DNA of 6,028 nucleotides from Sulfurovaceae bacterium (GTDB lineage: Bacteria > Campylobacterota > Campylobacteria > Campylobacterales > Sulfurovaceae): positions 1 to 6,028 of the forward strand of contig JAOZOG010000130.1 of the NCBI GenBank assembly GCA_029933395.1, given 5' to 3'. The position numbers and the translations under genes were made by a program. The notes below the pieces were generated by a model that was not told the DNA's origin, made no database searches, and saw only the letters and a list, made by a program, of their open reading frames with translations. Within the stretch, counting starts at the first letter, position 1; every line of letters begins with the position of its first letter. Below are positions 1 to 6,028 of the stretch, in pieces.

Positions 1-735
1 CCCATGCACCAGAAAACTCTCTGCATCGCTCAGGTCAAAACCGCTGGCCAGAAACATCTCTTTGCCATGCTCCAGCATAAATGCGGCCGACTGCAGCTTG
101 GTGACGATGCCGCCTGTCGCAAAGCTGTTGCTGGGGGTATGCTCTGCCTGAAGCTCCGACGCTTCGATGTGGTGGACGATACGACGGATGCACGCATCAT
201 CGTGGCAGTGCGGATCTTTGTCGTAATAGGCGTCGATATCCGAGAGGATCGCCAGCATCTGGGCATCGAAATAGTAGGCTGCATGGGCAGAGAGTCTGTC
301 ATTGTCCCCAAAGACCAGCTCTTCTGTCGCGGTGACGTCGTTTTCATTGATGATCGGCACGACACCGTGCTCGAGCAGTTTGTCGATCGCGACTTTGGCA
401 TAGGCTGTTCTCCTGCGCGAATCAAAATCATCGGCTACCAGAAGCACCTGTGAGCAGAGGATACGGTGCCGACTGAACTTCTCCTGATACATTCCCAGCA
501 ACAGAGGCTGTCCGATGGCGGCCAGCGCCTGCTTATTGGCAATATTACTCTTGTCGATCTGAAGCTTGGTATAGCCGGCAGCCACCGCTCCGGAACTCAC
601 CAGTATCACCTCCTGGCGATCTGCCTTGAGCTTGGCGATCAGTTCGACAAGCGCCATCATTCTCTCTTTGGCGACTGCACCCTTCTCCGTAAGGACATGG
701 GAGCCGACTTTGATAACGATACGTCGCTTCGTCAC
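1..735 (-). CDS. proB: Glutamate 5-kinase (gamma-glutamyl kinase), 3' end cut by window edge
   Basis: Phosphorylates L-glutamate with ATP to gamma-glutamyl phosphate, the first and usually feedback-controlled step of proline synthesis in the cytoplasm. The visible 245 codons are open to the left edge. Amino-acid-kinase motifs appear in order: IVIKVGSHVLT at residues 6-16 (phosphate-binding Lys9 and Gly11), VSSGAVAAG at 46-54, the glutamate-site stretch INENDVTATEE at 129-139, FGDNDRLSA at 142-150, SDIDAYYDKDP at 165-175, and the nucleotide-site FATGGIVTK at 205-213. The start is a GTG at 733-735 that shares GTGA with the obg stop; no upstream ATG in this frame fits, and a GGGAAGGA Shine-Dalgarno lies 6 bases before it. 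E. coli ProB has 367 residues with a C-terminal PUA domain, whereas many Campylobacterota forms are about 250. If this one is short, only a few codons are missing. The overlap with obg implies a shared transcript. Family assignment is secure. Confidence 0.95.
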   Translation of the reverse strand, partial: MTKRRIVIKVGSHVLTEKGAVAKERMMALVELIAKLKADRQEVILVSSGAVAAGYTKLQIDKSNIANKQALAAIGQPLLLGMYQEKFSRHRILCSQVLLVADDFDSRRRTAYAKVAIDKLLEHGVVPIINENDVTATEELVFGDNDRLSAHAAYYFDAQMLAILSDIDAYYDKDPHCHDDACIRRIVHHIEASELQAEHTPSNSFATGGIVTKLQSAAFMLEHGKEMFLASGFDLSDAESFLVHG

Positions 736-1886
736 ACCGCATCCTTCCCGCTGAGATCCTGCGCATTCGTTTCCGCATCCGCCTGCCTGCTTGTCTCTTC
801 TTTGGCAAAAGCCGCCAATGCGTAGCGAAGTGCCTCTGTATTGAACTGTGCAACCGAGGAGATAGGCAGGACAAAACCGGGCTTACCGGAGCTGTGCGCT
901 TCCCAGGCTTCTCTCTCCTGTCCAAAACTGAGATACTTTTCATCCACTTTAAATTTCCTGAGTGTGTGATTGGCTTTGAGGCTGATCGCCTCCAGGAAAT
1001 TTTCGATCAACCGATTGACCTCTTCTGTCGGCAGCGCATCGATCTTGGTAATCACGACGGCATGATTGCGTCCCGCAAGTTCCGGTGAGTAGCGCTTGAC
1101 CTCCTCATGGAGGATCTCATACTGATATTTCATCTCTCTGTAGTTGCTCGCATCGATCAAGAAGAGCAGTGTCTTCGTACGTTCGATATGCCTCAGAAAC
1201 TCCAGCCCCAATCCTCTGCCGTCACTGGCACCTTCGATAATCCCGGGAATATCCGCCATCATAAAAGAGTCGAACTCCCCTACCTGCACCACACCCAGCT
1301 TGGGTGTCAATGTCGTAAACTCATAATTGGCGACCTGCGGCCTGGCGTTGGTCAAAGTCGAAATGAGCGTCGATTTACCCACATTGGGGAAACCCACCAA
1401 TCCGACATCGGCGATCATCTTCATCTCGAGACGGACATGTTTGGTGATACCGGGGAGTCCGGGTTGCGCATACGTAGGGCGCTGATTGGTCGAGCTTTTG
1501 AAGTGCATATTGCCCAGGCCGCCTTTGCCGCCATCGAGGAATTTTACCTTCTCTCCCTCTTCGAGTAGATCGAGCAGTACCTCATCCGTCTCCATATCGA
1601 TCACCTGTGTTCCCGGAGGTACTGTGATGGTGACATCCTTCCCTTTGCGTCCATAACACTTTCGCCCTTCACCGGGACGGCCATTCTCCGCCTTGATGAC
1701 ATTTCTTCCGCGCAGTGCACCCAGTGTATCGGTATTGTTATCCACTTTGAAAAATACCGATCCGCCACGGCCACCGTCACCACCGTCCGGGCCACCCTTG
1801 ATGACAAACTTTTCGGTCCAGAATGAAACACACCCCGCACCACCTTTACCAGAGCTGATCGTCAGCTCCACATTATCTACAAACAT
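732..1886 (-). CDS. obg: Obg family GTPase (ribosome assembly / stress GTPase)
   Basis: Essential cytoplasmic GTPase of the Obg/CgtA family, which binds the 50S subunit during late assembly and links growth to the stringent response (family knowledge). The 384 residues show the glycine-rich Obg fold at about 1-158 (for example GKGGAGCVSF at 13-22 and GGPDGGDGGRGG at 31-42). The G domain follows: G1 GFPNVGKST at 165-173, switch TTLTPK at 191-196, G3 DIPG at 212-215, G4 TKID at 280-283 and G5 SS at 343-344. After G5 there is only a short helix and an acidic, polar tail of about 25 residues, so the OCT domain of Firmicutes Obg is absent. Length is close to E. coli ObgE (390). The ATG has AAGG 7 bases upstream and its own promoter. 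The stop overlaps the proB start by four bases. In many bacteria rplU and rpmA lie just upstream; here dsbD does, across a 224-base gap. Confidence 0.97.
   Translation of the reverse strand: MFVDNVELTISSGKGGAGCVSFWTEKFVIKGGPDGGDGGRGGSVFFKVDNNTDTLGALRGRNVIKAENGRPGEGRKCYGRKGKDVTITVPPGTQVIDMETDEVLLDLLEEGEKVKFLDGGKGGLGNMHFKSSTNQRPTYAQPGLPGITKHVRLEMKMIADVGLVGFPNVGKSTLISTLTNARPQVANYEFTTLTPKLGVVQVGEFDSFMMADIPGIIEGASDGRGLGLEFLRHIERTKTLLFLIDASNYREMKYQYEILHEEVKRYSPELAGRNHAVVITKIDALPTEEVNRLIENFLEAISLKANHTLRKFKVDEKYLSFGQEREAWEAHSSGKPGFVLPISSVAQFNTEALRYALAAFAKEETSRQADAETNAQDLSGKDAV
742..749 (-). promoter_or_regulatory. Ribosome binding site for proB inside the end of obg
   Basis: The minus strand reads GGGAAGGA, a strong anti-16S match, 6 bases before the GTG start of proB and within the last codons of obg. 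It supports the GTG as the true start and suggests translation of proB by ribosomes finishing or restarting after obg. Confidence 0.7.
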
Positions 1887-1893
1887 CTGCTTA

Positions 1894-1897
1894 CCTT
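1894..1897 (-). promoter_or_regulatory. Ribosome binding site for obg
   Basis: AAGG on the minus strand, 7 bases before the ATG at 1884-1886. It is modest in strength but correctly spaced, and no better start is seen nearby. The Obg fold begins directly at this Met (MFVDNVEL), as is usual in the family. Confidence 0.6.
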
Positions 1898-1943
1898 ACT
1901 AAAAACACCACTGCCTAATAGACAGGGTCAATAAATTGGAGGG

Positions 1944-1972
1944 ATTATATCCAAATTTTGGATGAGAGTGAA
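1944..1972 (-). promoter_or_regulatory. Sigma70-type promoter for obg-proB
   Basis: On the minus strand a perfect -10 TATAAT (1944-1949) lies 17 bases after TTCACT (1967-1972), which matches the -35 consensus at four of six positions. Transcription would begin near 1937, giving a leader of roughly 50 bases before the obg ATG. The spacer holds the dyad TCCAAA-A-TTTGGA. The promoter is predicted from sequence only. Confidence 0.6.
1950..1962. repeat. 13-base inverted repeat in the obg promoter spacer
   Basis: TCCAAA and TTTGGA form a perfect 6-base inverted repeat around one central base, placed between the -35 and -10 elements of the predicted obg promoter. A further TTGGA half-site lies at 1936-1940, close to the expected transcription start. 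The position would suit a repressor operator, but I cannot name a regulator with this site, and AT-rich gaps produce such dyads by chance. Confidence 0.4.
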
Positions 1973-2074
1973 ATCGCAGTGTTACAAACCTATGCATAAT
2001 GCCGCGGAGAGCGTATCGAAACACGAGAATTCAATTGGGATCAATCAGGCTTGAATCTTTGTCGCTTTTTCAAA

Positions 2075-2098
2075 TGTCGGAGTCTCCTCACTCCGACA
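2075..2098 (-). terminator. Possible terminator or 3'-end hairpin after dsbD
   Basis: A perfect 9-base stem (TGTCGGAGT / ACTCCGACA) with a 6-base loop begins 12 bases beyond the dsbD stop. On the dsbD transcript it is followed by UUUGAAAAAGCG, so the U-run is only three bases. It may be a weak intrinsic terminator or a 3'-end-stabilising hairpin used with Rho. On the plus strand no gene precedes it. Confidence 0.4.
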
Positions 2099-2110
2099 AA
2101 CTTTCACGGT

Positions 2111-3985
2111 CTATTTTTTAATCGACTTGAGATGCTCCGCAAAAACATCCGGCTTGATGAATCCGGTCAATGTTTTATCGGAAAGGTAGTGATTCTCTTT
2201 ATCGAAGAAGATAATATTGGGTGTTCCGAACAGTTCATACTTTTTGAGCAGCGCTTTATCTTCCGGCGTATTATCCGTCAAATCGATCTTGATGAAGGTA
2301 AATTTCTTAAGCGCCTTCTGCACTACCGGATCGGGGAAGGTGATCTCTTCCAGTTCGAGACATGCCGTACAGGACTCTTTCCCGAAATCGACCACTACGG
2401 GCTTCTTGGATGCTGCGACCTCCTTCATCAGGCGCTCAACACTGTACCCTCGGTGACTTTTATCATTGGACTCGAGTATCGTCTGAATATTTGCCGCACT
2501 TCCCTGCGTAAAGCGTTCGAATGGGCGGAAGAAGGAGCTTGCTCCACTGACACTGCCCACAAAAAGAGATGCGCCATAGATGAGAAACAGTATCGCAAAA
2601 AGTTTACCCAGATATCCACCGATCGTCTGCGGACTTTTTCCATCGAAAAGCCCCAAGTAGAGCGCCGTCCCAATCAAAAGCATCGCCCAGAGAATCAACG
2701 TAATACTGTCAGGCAGGATGCGCGCCAGCATAAAGATCGCCAAGCCCAGCATCATGATGCCAAAGACCTGAGAGACTTTACTCATCCATCCGCCCGGTTT
2801 TGGCATAAATTTCCCTGCACCGACACCGACCAGTAGCAAAGGCATTCCCATCCCCATACTCATCACGAAGAGTGCCGTACCCCCCAGCAGGGCATCGCCG
2901 GTGTGAGAGATGAAGAGGATCGCTCCACCCAGAGGAGGCGCGACACATGGCCCGACGATCAGAGCTGATAGGAGTCCCATGATCGCAGTACCGACGATCC
3001 CTTTGTTCTGGGCTTCGTCACTCGCTCTGGTCAGTTTACTCTGGATCGACTGCGGCAACCCTATCTCATAGTATCCAAAGAGGGAAAATGCCAGTGCTAC
3101 GAACATCGCAGCAAAAACGGTCAAGACCCAGGGATTCTGCATCGCTGTCTGAATATCCGCTCCCAGCAGTCCGGCGATCAATCCGACCACGGTATAGGTC
3201 ACTGCCATCGAGAGGACATAGACCAGCGAAGTAAAAAAAGCTTTTCCGACACTGCTTCGCCCCTCGTTCGACTGGGAGACGATAATGGATGAGAGGATCG
3301 GAATCATTGGGAAGATACAGGGTGTCAACGAAAGCAACAGCCCGAAGATAAAGAAGAGCAGGATGATGAAGAGGGAACTTTCGCTGCCAAGCACATCGGC
3401 GATCTTTGCCGTATTTCCCTCCTGGGTCAGTGAGCTGATCTTGTCGAAGACACCCTGCTCTTCTGCTTTCGGGGTCTCTTCGATCTCTTTTGAAGCTTTT
3501 ACCGCTTTCTCTTTTTCTGACGGCTGGGCAGCCGGTGCGGCGGCGGCAGCTGTGCCCCCTTCTGTTTTGAAATCAAAACTCTTCTTCTGCGGCTGATAGC
3601 AGATACCGCTGTCCGAGCATCCTTCGAACTCCACTGTCAGTGTATAGGGTCCCTGTACTTTGGAAGTGATCTGATTCGTGGGGATTTTGATCTCGACTTC
3701 ACCCGCATAGACCATCTCTCCGTCTGCTTCGTGGGCGGCTGGCTTCTCTACGTCTGTGATCTCGAATGTTTTGGGCTTTGTCACTTTGAAGTGGAGCGAA
3801 TCCTCATAGATATGGATCTTCTCTCCCAGGGTGATTTTCACATCGATCGCTTTCTCTTTCTGAACAGCCGAGACTTTGAACGCCTCTTCCGGTTTGAGAA
3901 AAACCTGTTTTTTGACAGCGCTCTCAAATCCGGCACCCAAAAGAAAGGTACTCATCAAAAGGAGTATTTTGATCATCTTGGACAT
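2111..3985 (-). CDS. dsbD: Thiol:disulfide interchange protein DsbD (protein-disulfide reductase)
   Basis: Carries electrons from cytoplasmic thioredoxin across the inner membrane to periplasmic partners such as DsbC-like isomerases and cytochrome c maturation proteins (family knowledge). The 624 residues contain all three modules. A signal peptide covers about 1-20. The periplasmic alpha domain spans about 29-139, with its Cys pair at 123 and 129 (GCSDSGICYQP). A charged Ala/Lys/Glu linker covers about 143-200. Eight membrane segments lie between about 204 and 479, with the redox cysteines at 223 (TPCIFPMIPI) and 347 (VGPCVAPPLGG). The C-terminal thioredoxin-like domain has CTAC at 539-542 and the cis-proline loop GTPN at 587-590. 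All six expected cysteines are present. It is longer than E. coli DsbD (565), mainly because of the linker. The ATG at 3983-3985 is chosen because it starts a good signal peptide and has AAGGA 9 bases upstream; the frame stays open upstream to 4153, but that would overlap the promoters and the opposite gene. It appears to be transcribed alone. Confidence 0.95.
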   Translation of the reverse strand: MSKMIKILLLMSTFLLGAGFESAVKKQVFLKPEEAFKVSAVQKEKAIDVKITLGEKIHIYEDSLHFKVTKPKTFEITDVEKPAAHEADGEMVYAGEVEIKIPTNQITSKVQGPYTLTVEFEGCSDSGICYQPQKKSFDFKTEGGTAAAAAPAAQPSEKEKAVKASKEIEETPKAEEQGVFDKISSLTQEGNTAKIADVLGSESSLFIILLFFIFGLLLSLTPCIFPMIPILSSIIVSQSNEGRSSVGKAFFTSLVYVLSMAVTYTVVGLIAGLLGADIQTAMQNPWVLTVFAAMFVALAFSLFGYYEIGLPQSIQSKLTRASDEAQNKGIVGTAIMGLLSALIVGPCVAPPLGGAILFISHTGDALLGGTALFVMSMGMGMPLLLVGVGAGKFMPKPGGWMSKVSQVFGIMMLGLAIFMLARILPDSITLILWAMLLIGTALYLGLFDGKSPQTIGGYLGKLFAILFLIYGASLFVGSVSGASSFFRPFERFTQGSAANIQTILESNDKSHRGYSVERLMKEVAASKKPVVVDFGKESCTACLELEEITFPDPVVQKALKKFTFIKIDLTDNTPEDKALLKKYELFGTPNIIFFDKENHYLSDKTLTGFIKPDVFAEHLKSIKK

Positions 3986-3994
3986 ATTGATTCT

Positions 3995-3999
3995 TCCTT
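3995..3999 (-). promoter_or_regulatory. Ribosome binding site that fixes the dsbD start
   Basis: AAGGA on the minus strand lies 9 bases before the ATG at 3983-3985. Together with the signal peptide that begins at this Met, it argues against the longer in-frame extension toward 4153. Confidence 0.65.
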
Positions 4000-4016
4000 G
4001 TTCTCTTTTTAAAAGA

Positions 4017-4022
4017 ATTATA
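4017..4022 (-). promoter_or_regulatory. Probable -10 element of the dsbD promoter
   Basis: The minus strand reads TATAAT, a perfect -10 box in the AT-rich stretch TTATTATAATTC. At 17 bases upstream the hexamer is ACAAAG, a poor -35 match, so the promoter may rely on an activator or on the -10 region, as is common in Campylobacterota (family knowledge). The leader would be about 25 bases. Confidence 0.5.
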
Positions 4023-4032
4023 ATAAAGTTAC

Positions 4033-4040
4033 GTGTACAC
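4033..4040. repeat. GTGTACAC palindrome between the divergent promoters
   Basis: A perfect 8-base palindrome sits in the dsbD promoter spacer/-35 area and 10 bases upstream of the -35 of the plus-strand gene. A protein bound here could affect both genes. It is short, and no regulator can be named from sequence. Confidence 0.35.
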
Positions 4041-4050
4041 TTTGTGCAGC

Positions 4051-4078
4051 TTGACGTATGAAATAGATGGCGTACTAT
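4051..4078 (+). promoter_or_regulatory. Sigma70-type promoter for the DUF255 gene
   Basis: TTGACG (4051-4056, five of six to the -35 consensus) is followed after 16 bases by TACTAT (4073-4078, four of six to the -10 consensus). Transcription would start near 4085, giving a leader of just under 40 bases before the ATG at 4123. Confidence 0.5.
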
Positions 4079-4109
4079 AGCGCAGAATTGTAAATGCTTT
4101 GTTAATATT

Positions 4110-4114
4110 AAGGA
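4110..4114 (+). promoter_or_regulatory. Ribosome binding site that decides the DUF255 start
   Basis: AAGGA lies 8 bases before the ATG at 4123. An in-frame ATG at 4114 overlaps this site and has no Shine-Dalgarno of its own at a working distance, so 4123 is preferred. The difference is three residues (MRE). Confidence 0.65.
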
Positions 4115-4122
4115 TGAGAGAG

Positions 4123-6028
4123 ATGGCAAACCGATTGAAAGATGAGTATTCACCCTACCTTCAACAGCATGCGGATAATCCGGTAGCGTGGTATCCTTGG
4201 GGTGAAGAGGCTTTCGAAAAAGCGAGAAAAGAGAAGAAGCCGATCTTTCTCTCTATCGGCTACAGCAGCTGTCACTGGTGTCATGTGATGGAGCGTGAAT
4301 CCTTTGAGAATGAAGCTATCGCGAAGATGCTCAACGAACACTTTGTCTCGATCAAAGTCGACAGAGAGGAGCGTCCCGATATCGACAAGCACTTCCAGGA
4401 GGTCTACCAGTTGATGAACGGCCGCCCGGGAGGCTGGCCCACTTCTCTCTTCCTCACCGATGAGCTCAAACCCTTCTATGCCGCCACCTATATCCCGCCT
4501 GAGCCCCGCTACGGGATGATGTCCTTCGCTCAGCTTCTGGAAACAATCCATGCCAAATACCAGCAGGACAAAAAGACGCTGGCAGAAAAAGCGGATGAGA
4601 TACTTGGCTTCCTCAACCCAAAAAAGGATAAGATCCAGGCTACGAGACTCGACCTCTCCATTATCGATCGTTTCGAGTCACAAGCCAAACAGCTCTTCGA
4701 CTCTACAGACGGTGGCTTCAATACGGCACCCAAATTCCCACAAACCTCCACCCTCGATCTCCTCCTGGATACCTATCGTCTCTCCGGCAACAAAGAGGCA
4801 CTCGATATGGTCACCAAAACCCTCAAATCGATGGCGCGGGGCGGATTCTATGACCGTGTCGACGGAGGTTTCTGCCGCTACAGTACCGACAATGCCTGGC
4901 TTGTGCCGCACTTCGAGAAGATGACATATGACAATGCACTCCTGAGCGGGCTCTATCTGAAGACATACGCTGTCACCGGTAAGAAGTTTTACCGGAACAT
5001 CGCCTTTGAGACGATCGACTTTATGCTGGAGCGAATGAGTGAAGATCACCTCTTCTACTCTGCCAGTGATGCGGATACCGAAGGGGAAGAGGGAAAATAC
5101 TTCGTCTACAGCTACGCCAAAGCACTCAAATCGTTTGAAAAAGCAGGCATTCCTCATGAGGAGCATGCACCACTCGCTGCCGCACTGGGTATCACCGAAG
5201 AGGGGAATTTCGAAGACAAAAATATCGTGCGTGTAGCTGATCCCGCCAAAATTGATATCCCCTATTACAGTGAAGCGATCACTGCACTGAGAAAACGAAG
5301 GGAAAAACGTATTTACCCTTTCATCGACAAAAAAGTGCTGGTCTCCTGGAATGCGATGATGATCAAGACACTTTTCAGAGCGGGACGCATCGAGCAGAAA
5401 TATCTCGACGCCGCCACAGCCTCGCTCGATGCTCTGACAAATTCGATGTACCTCGACGGACAACTCTACCATTCGACACTGATCGGCAAAAAACCGAAAA
5501 TCGAAGCCTTCCTGGAGGACTACGCCTACCTCTGCGACACCCTCATCGAAGCCTACGAAAGTACACTGGACGAAACCCATCTGATCGTCGCCGTCAAGCT
5601 GGCAAACAATGCCATAGAGAAATACTACGAGCGGGGCCTGTGGAAATTCTCCCGCGGCGAATTCGAAACCAAAGCGGACATCCACGACAGCTCCTACCCC
5701 TCCTCTCTGGCAACGATGCTCGGCGCACTGCACAGCATCTCCTCGCTGGTCGATCCCGTCTACAAAAAGTTCGTCTTCAAAACATTGGAGATTCACTCCT
5801 ACGACGTCATGCGCCAACCCATCTCCACCCCAAAAATGAGCCAAATCGTCATCCGCTATCTCAAAGACGACATCGTCATCAAAGCCAGTGAAGAAAAACT
5901 ACGCAAACACCTCCCCGACCTCGACACCCTCCCCTATCCCTTCTCCTTCATCAAGGCAGACAAAAATGACGGCTATATGCTCTGCAATACAAGCAGTTGC
6001 TTTGGGCATGAGGAGAAGTGGGAAGGTG
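4123..6028 (+). CDS. DUF255 / YyaL-type thioredoxin-fold protein (SPATA20 family), 3' end cut by window edge
   Basis: A conserved family of unknown reaction, related to Bacillus YyaL and animal SPATA20. It pairs an N-terminal thioredoxin-like domain with a C-terminal alpha/alpha-toroid (six-hairpin glycosidase-like) domain. The 635 visible codons are open at the edge. Seen here: YLQQHADNPVAWYPWG at 12-27, SIGYSSCHWCHVMERESF at 44-61 with CxxC at 50-53, GGWPTSLFLT at 103-112, GGFYDRVDGGFCRYS at 240-254, WLVPHFEKMTYDNALL at 259-274, YSASDADTEGEEGKYFVY at 312-329, VLVSWNAMMI at 405-414, and a late Cys pair CNTSSC at 621-626 where the family usually has two conserved cysteines. Family members are about 640-690 long, so few residues are missing. 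There is no signal peptide, so it is probably cytoplasmic. The usual HNPVDW motif reads DNPVAW here. The gene is divergent from dsbD, with which it shares the promoter gap. Family assignment is secure; function is unknown. Confidence 0.93.
   Translation, partial: MANRLKDEYSPYLQQHADNPVAWYPWGEEAFEKARKEKKPIFLSIGYSSCHWCHVMERESFENEAIAKMLNEHFVSIKVDREERPDIDKHFQEVYQLMNGRPGGWPTSLFLTDELKPFYAATYIPPEPRYGMMSFAQLLETIHAKYQQDKKTLAEKADEILGFLNPKKDKIQATRLDLSIIDRFESQAKQLFDSTDGGFNTAPKFPQTSTLDLLLDTYRLSGNKEALDMVTKTLKSMARGGFYDRVDGGFCRYSTDNAWLVPHFEKMTYDNALLSGLYLKTYAVTGKKFYRNIAFETIDFMLERMSEDHLFYSASDADTEGEEGKYFVYSYAKALKSFEKAGIPHEEHAPLAAALGITEEGNFEDKNIVRVADPAKIDIPYYSEAITALRKRREKRIYPFIDKKVLVSWNAMMIKTLFRAGRIEQKYLDAATASLDALTNSMYLDGQLYHSTLIGKKPKIEAFLEDYAYLCDTLIEAYESTLDETHLIVAVKLANNAIEKYYERGLWKFSRGEFETKADIHDSSYPSSLATMLGALHSISSLVDPVYKKFVFKTLEIHSYDVMRQPISTPKMSQIVIRYLKDDIVIKASEEKLRKHLPDLDTLPYPFSFIKADKNDGYMLCNTSSCFGHEEKWEG

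Noticed and set aside
4..825. Two plus-strand open frames opposite proB and the end of obg
   Set aside because: The minus strand reads a full glutamate kinase with all motifs; these are complements of it with no domain signature.
1107..1568. Plus-strand open frame opposite the Obg GTPase domain
   Set aside because: It is antisense to the most conserved part of Obg, with no supporting start signals.
1973..2074. Possible small gene or RNA in the gap between dsbD and obg
   Set aside because: I found only weak 5-base inverted repeats (TTCAA/TTGAA type) and no open frame with a ribosome site, tRNA shape or riboswitch core.
2051..2836. 261-codon open frame on the plus strand across the end of dsbD
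   Set aside because: It is antisense to the DsbD thioredoxin domain and last membrane segments, has a basic, low-complexity translation, and shows no recognisable domain.
4114..4122. Alternative ATG at 4114 for the DUF255 gene
   Set aside because: It is in frame but overlaps the AAGGA site that serves the ATG at 4123 and lacks its own spaced Shine-Dalgarno.
3986..4153. Longer dsbD reading 56 residues upstream
   Set aside because: It would run over both promoters and the start of the opposite gene and bury the signal peptide; the ATG at 3985 has a good ribosome site.
4678..5844. 388-codon open frame on the minus strand inside the DUF255 gene
   Set aside because: It is wholly antisense to a clearly conserved protein, has no family motifs or plausible ribosome site, and is rich in Cys and Phe as expected for the complement of C-ending codons.

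Overview
The window carries four protein genes and no RNA genes, mobile elements or CRISPR array. Three genes lie on the minus strand: proB (cut by the left edge), obg and dsbD. One lies on the plus strand, a DUF255/YyaL-type thioredoxin-fold protein cut by the right edge. The style suggests a member of the Campylobacterota, perhaps a Sulfurovum-like sulfur or hydrogen oxidiser. The reasons are compact genes, about half GC, an obg-proB pair, a DsbD with a long Ala/Lys/Glu linker, and TATAAT-type promoters set in AT-rich gaps. This placement is an inference from protein character; no marker gene is present.

Layout. Bases 1-735 (minus) encode glutamate 5-kinase, the first step of proline synthesis. 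It starts at a GTG that overlaps the obg stop by four bases. Bases 732-1886 (minus) encode the ribosome-assembly GTPase Obg, with its own well-formed promoter at 1944-1972. Bases 1887-2110 are non-coding and hold that promoter, a dyad inside its spacer, and a hairpin just after dsbD. Bases 2111-3985 (minus) encode DsbD, the inner-membrane protein that passes electrons from cytoplasmic thioredoxin to the periplasm. Bases 3986-4122 are a 137-base divergent promoter region. From 4123 to the right edge (plus) runs the DUF255 protein, with an N-terminal thioredoxin-like fold and a C-terminal alpha-toroid domain.

How they work together. obg and proB are probably co-transcribed and translationally coupled. 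dsbD and the DUF255 gene are divergent neighbours that both carry thioredoxin-like CxxC motifs, but one protein is membrane/periplasmic and the other has no signal peptide, so a shared pathway is only a hypothesis. I see mostly housekeeping content and no convincing new system. The points most worth a second look are the two possible operator dyads, the divergent redox pair, and a change in codon use along the DUF255 gene.
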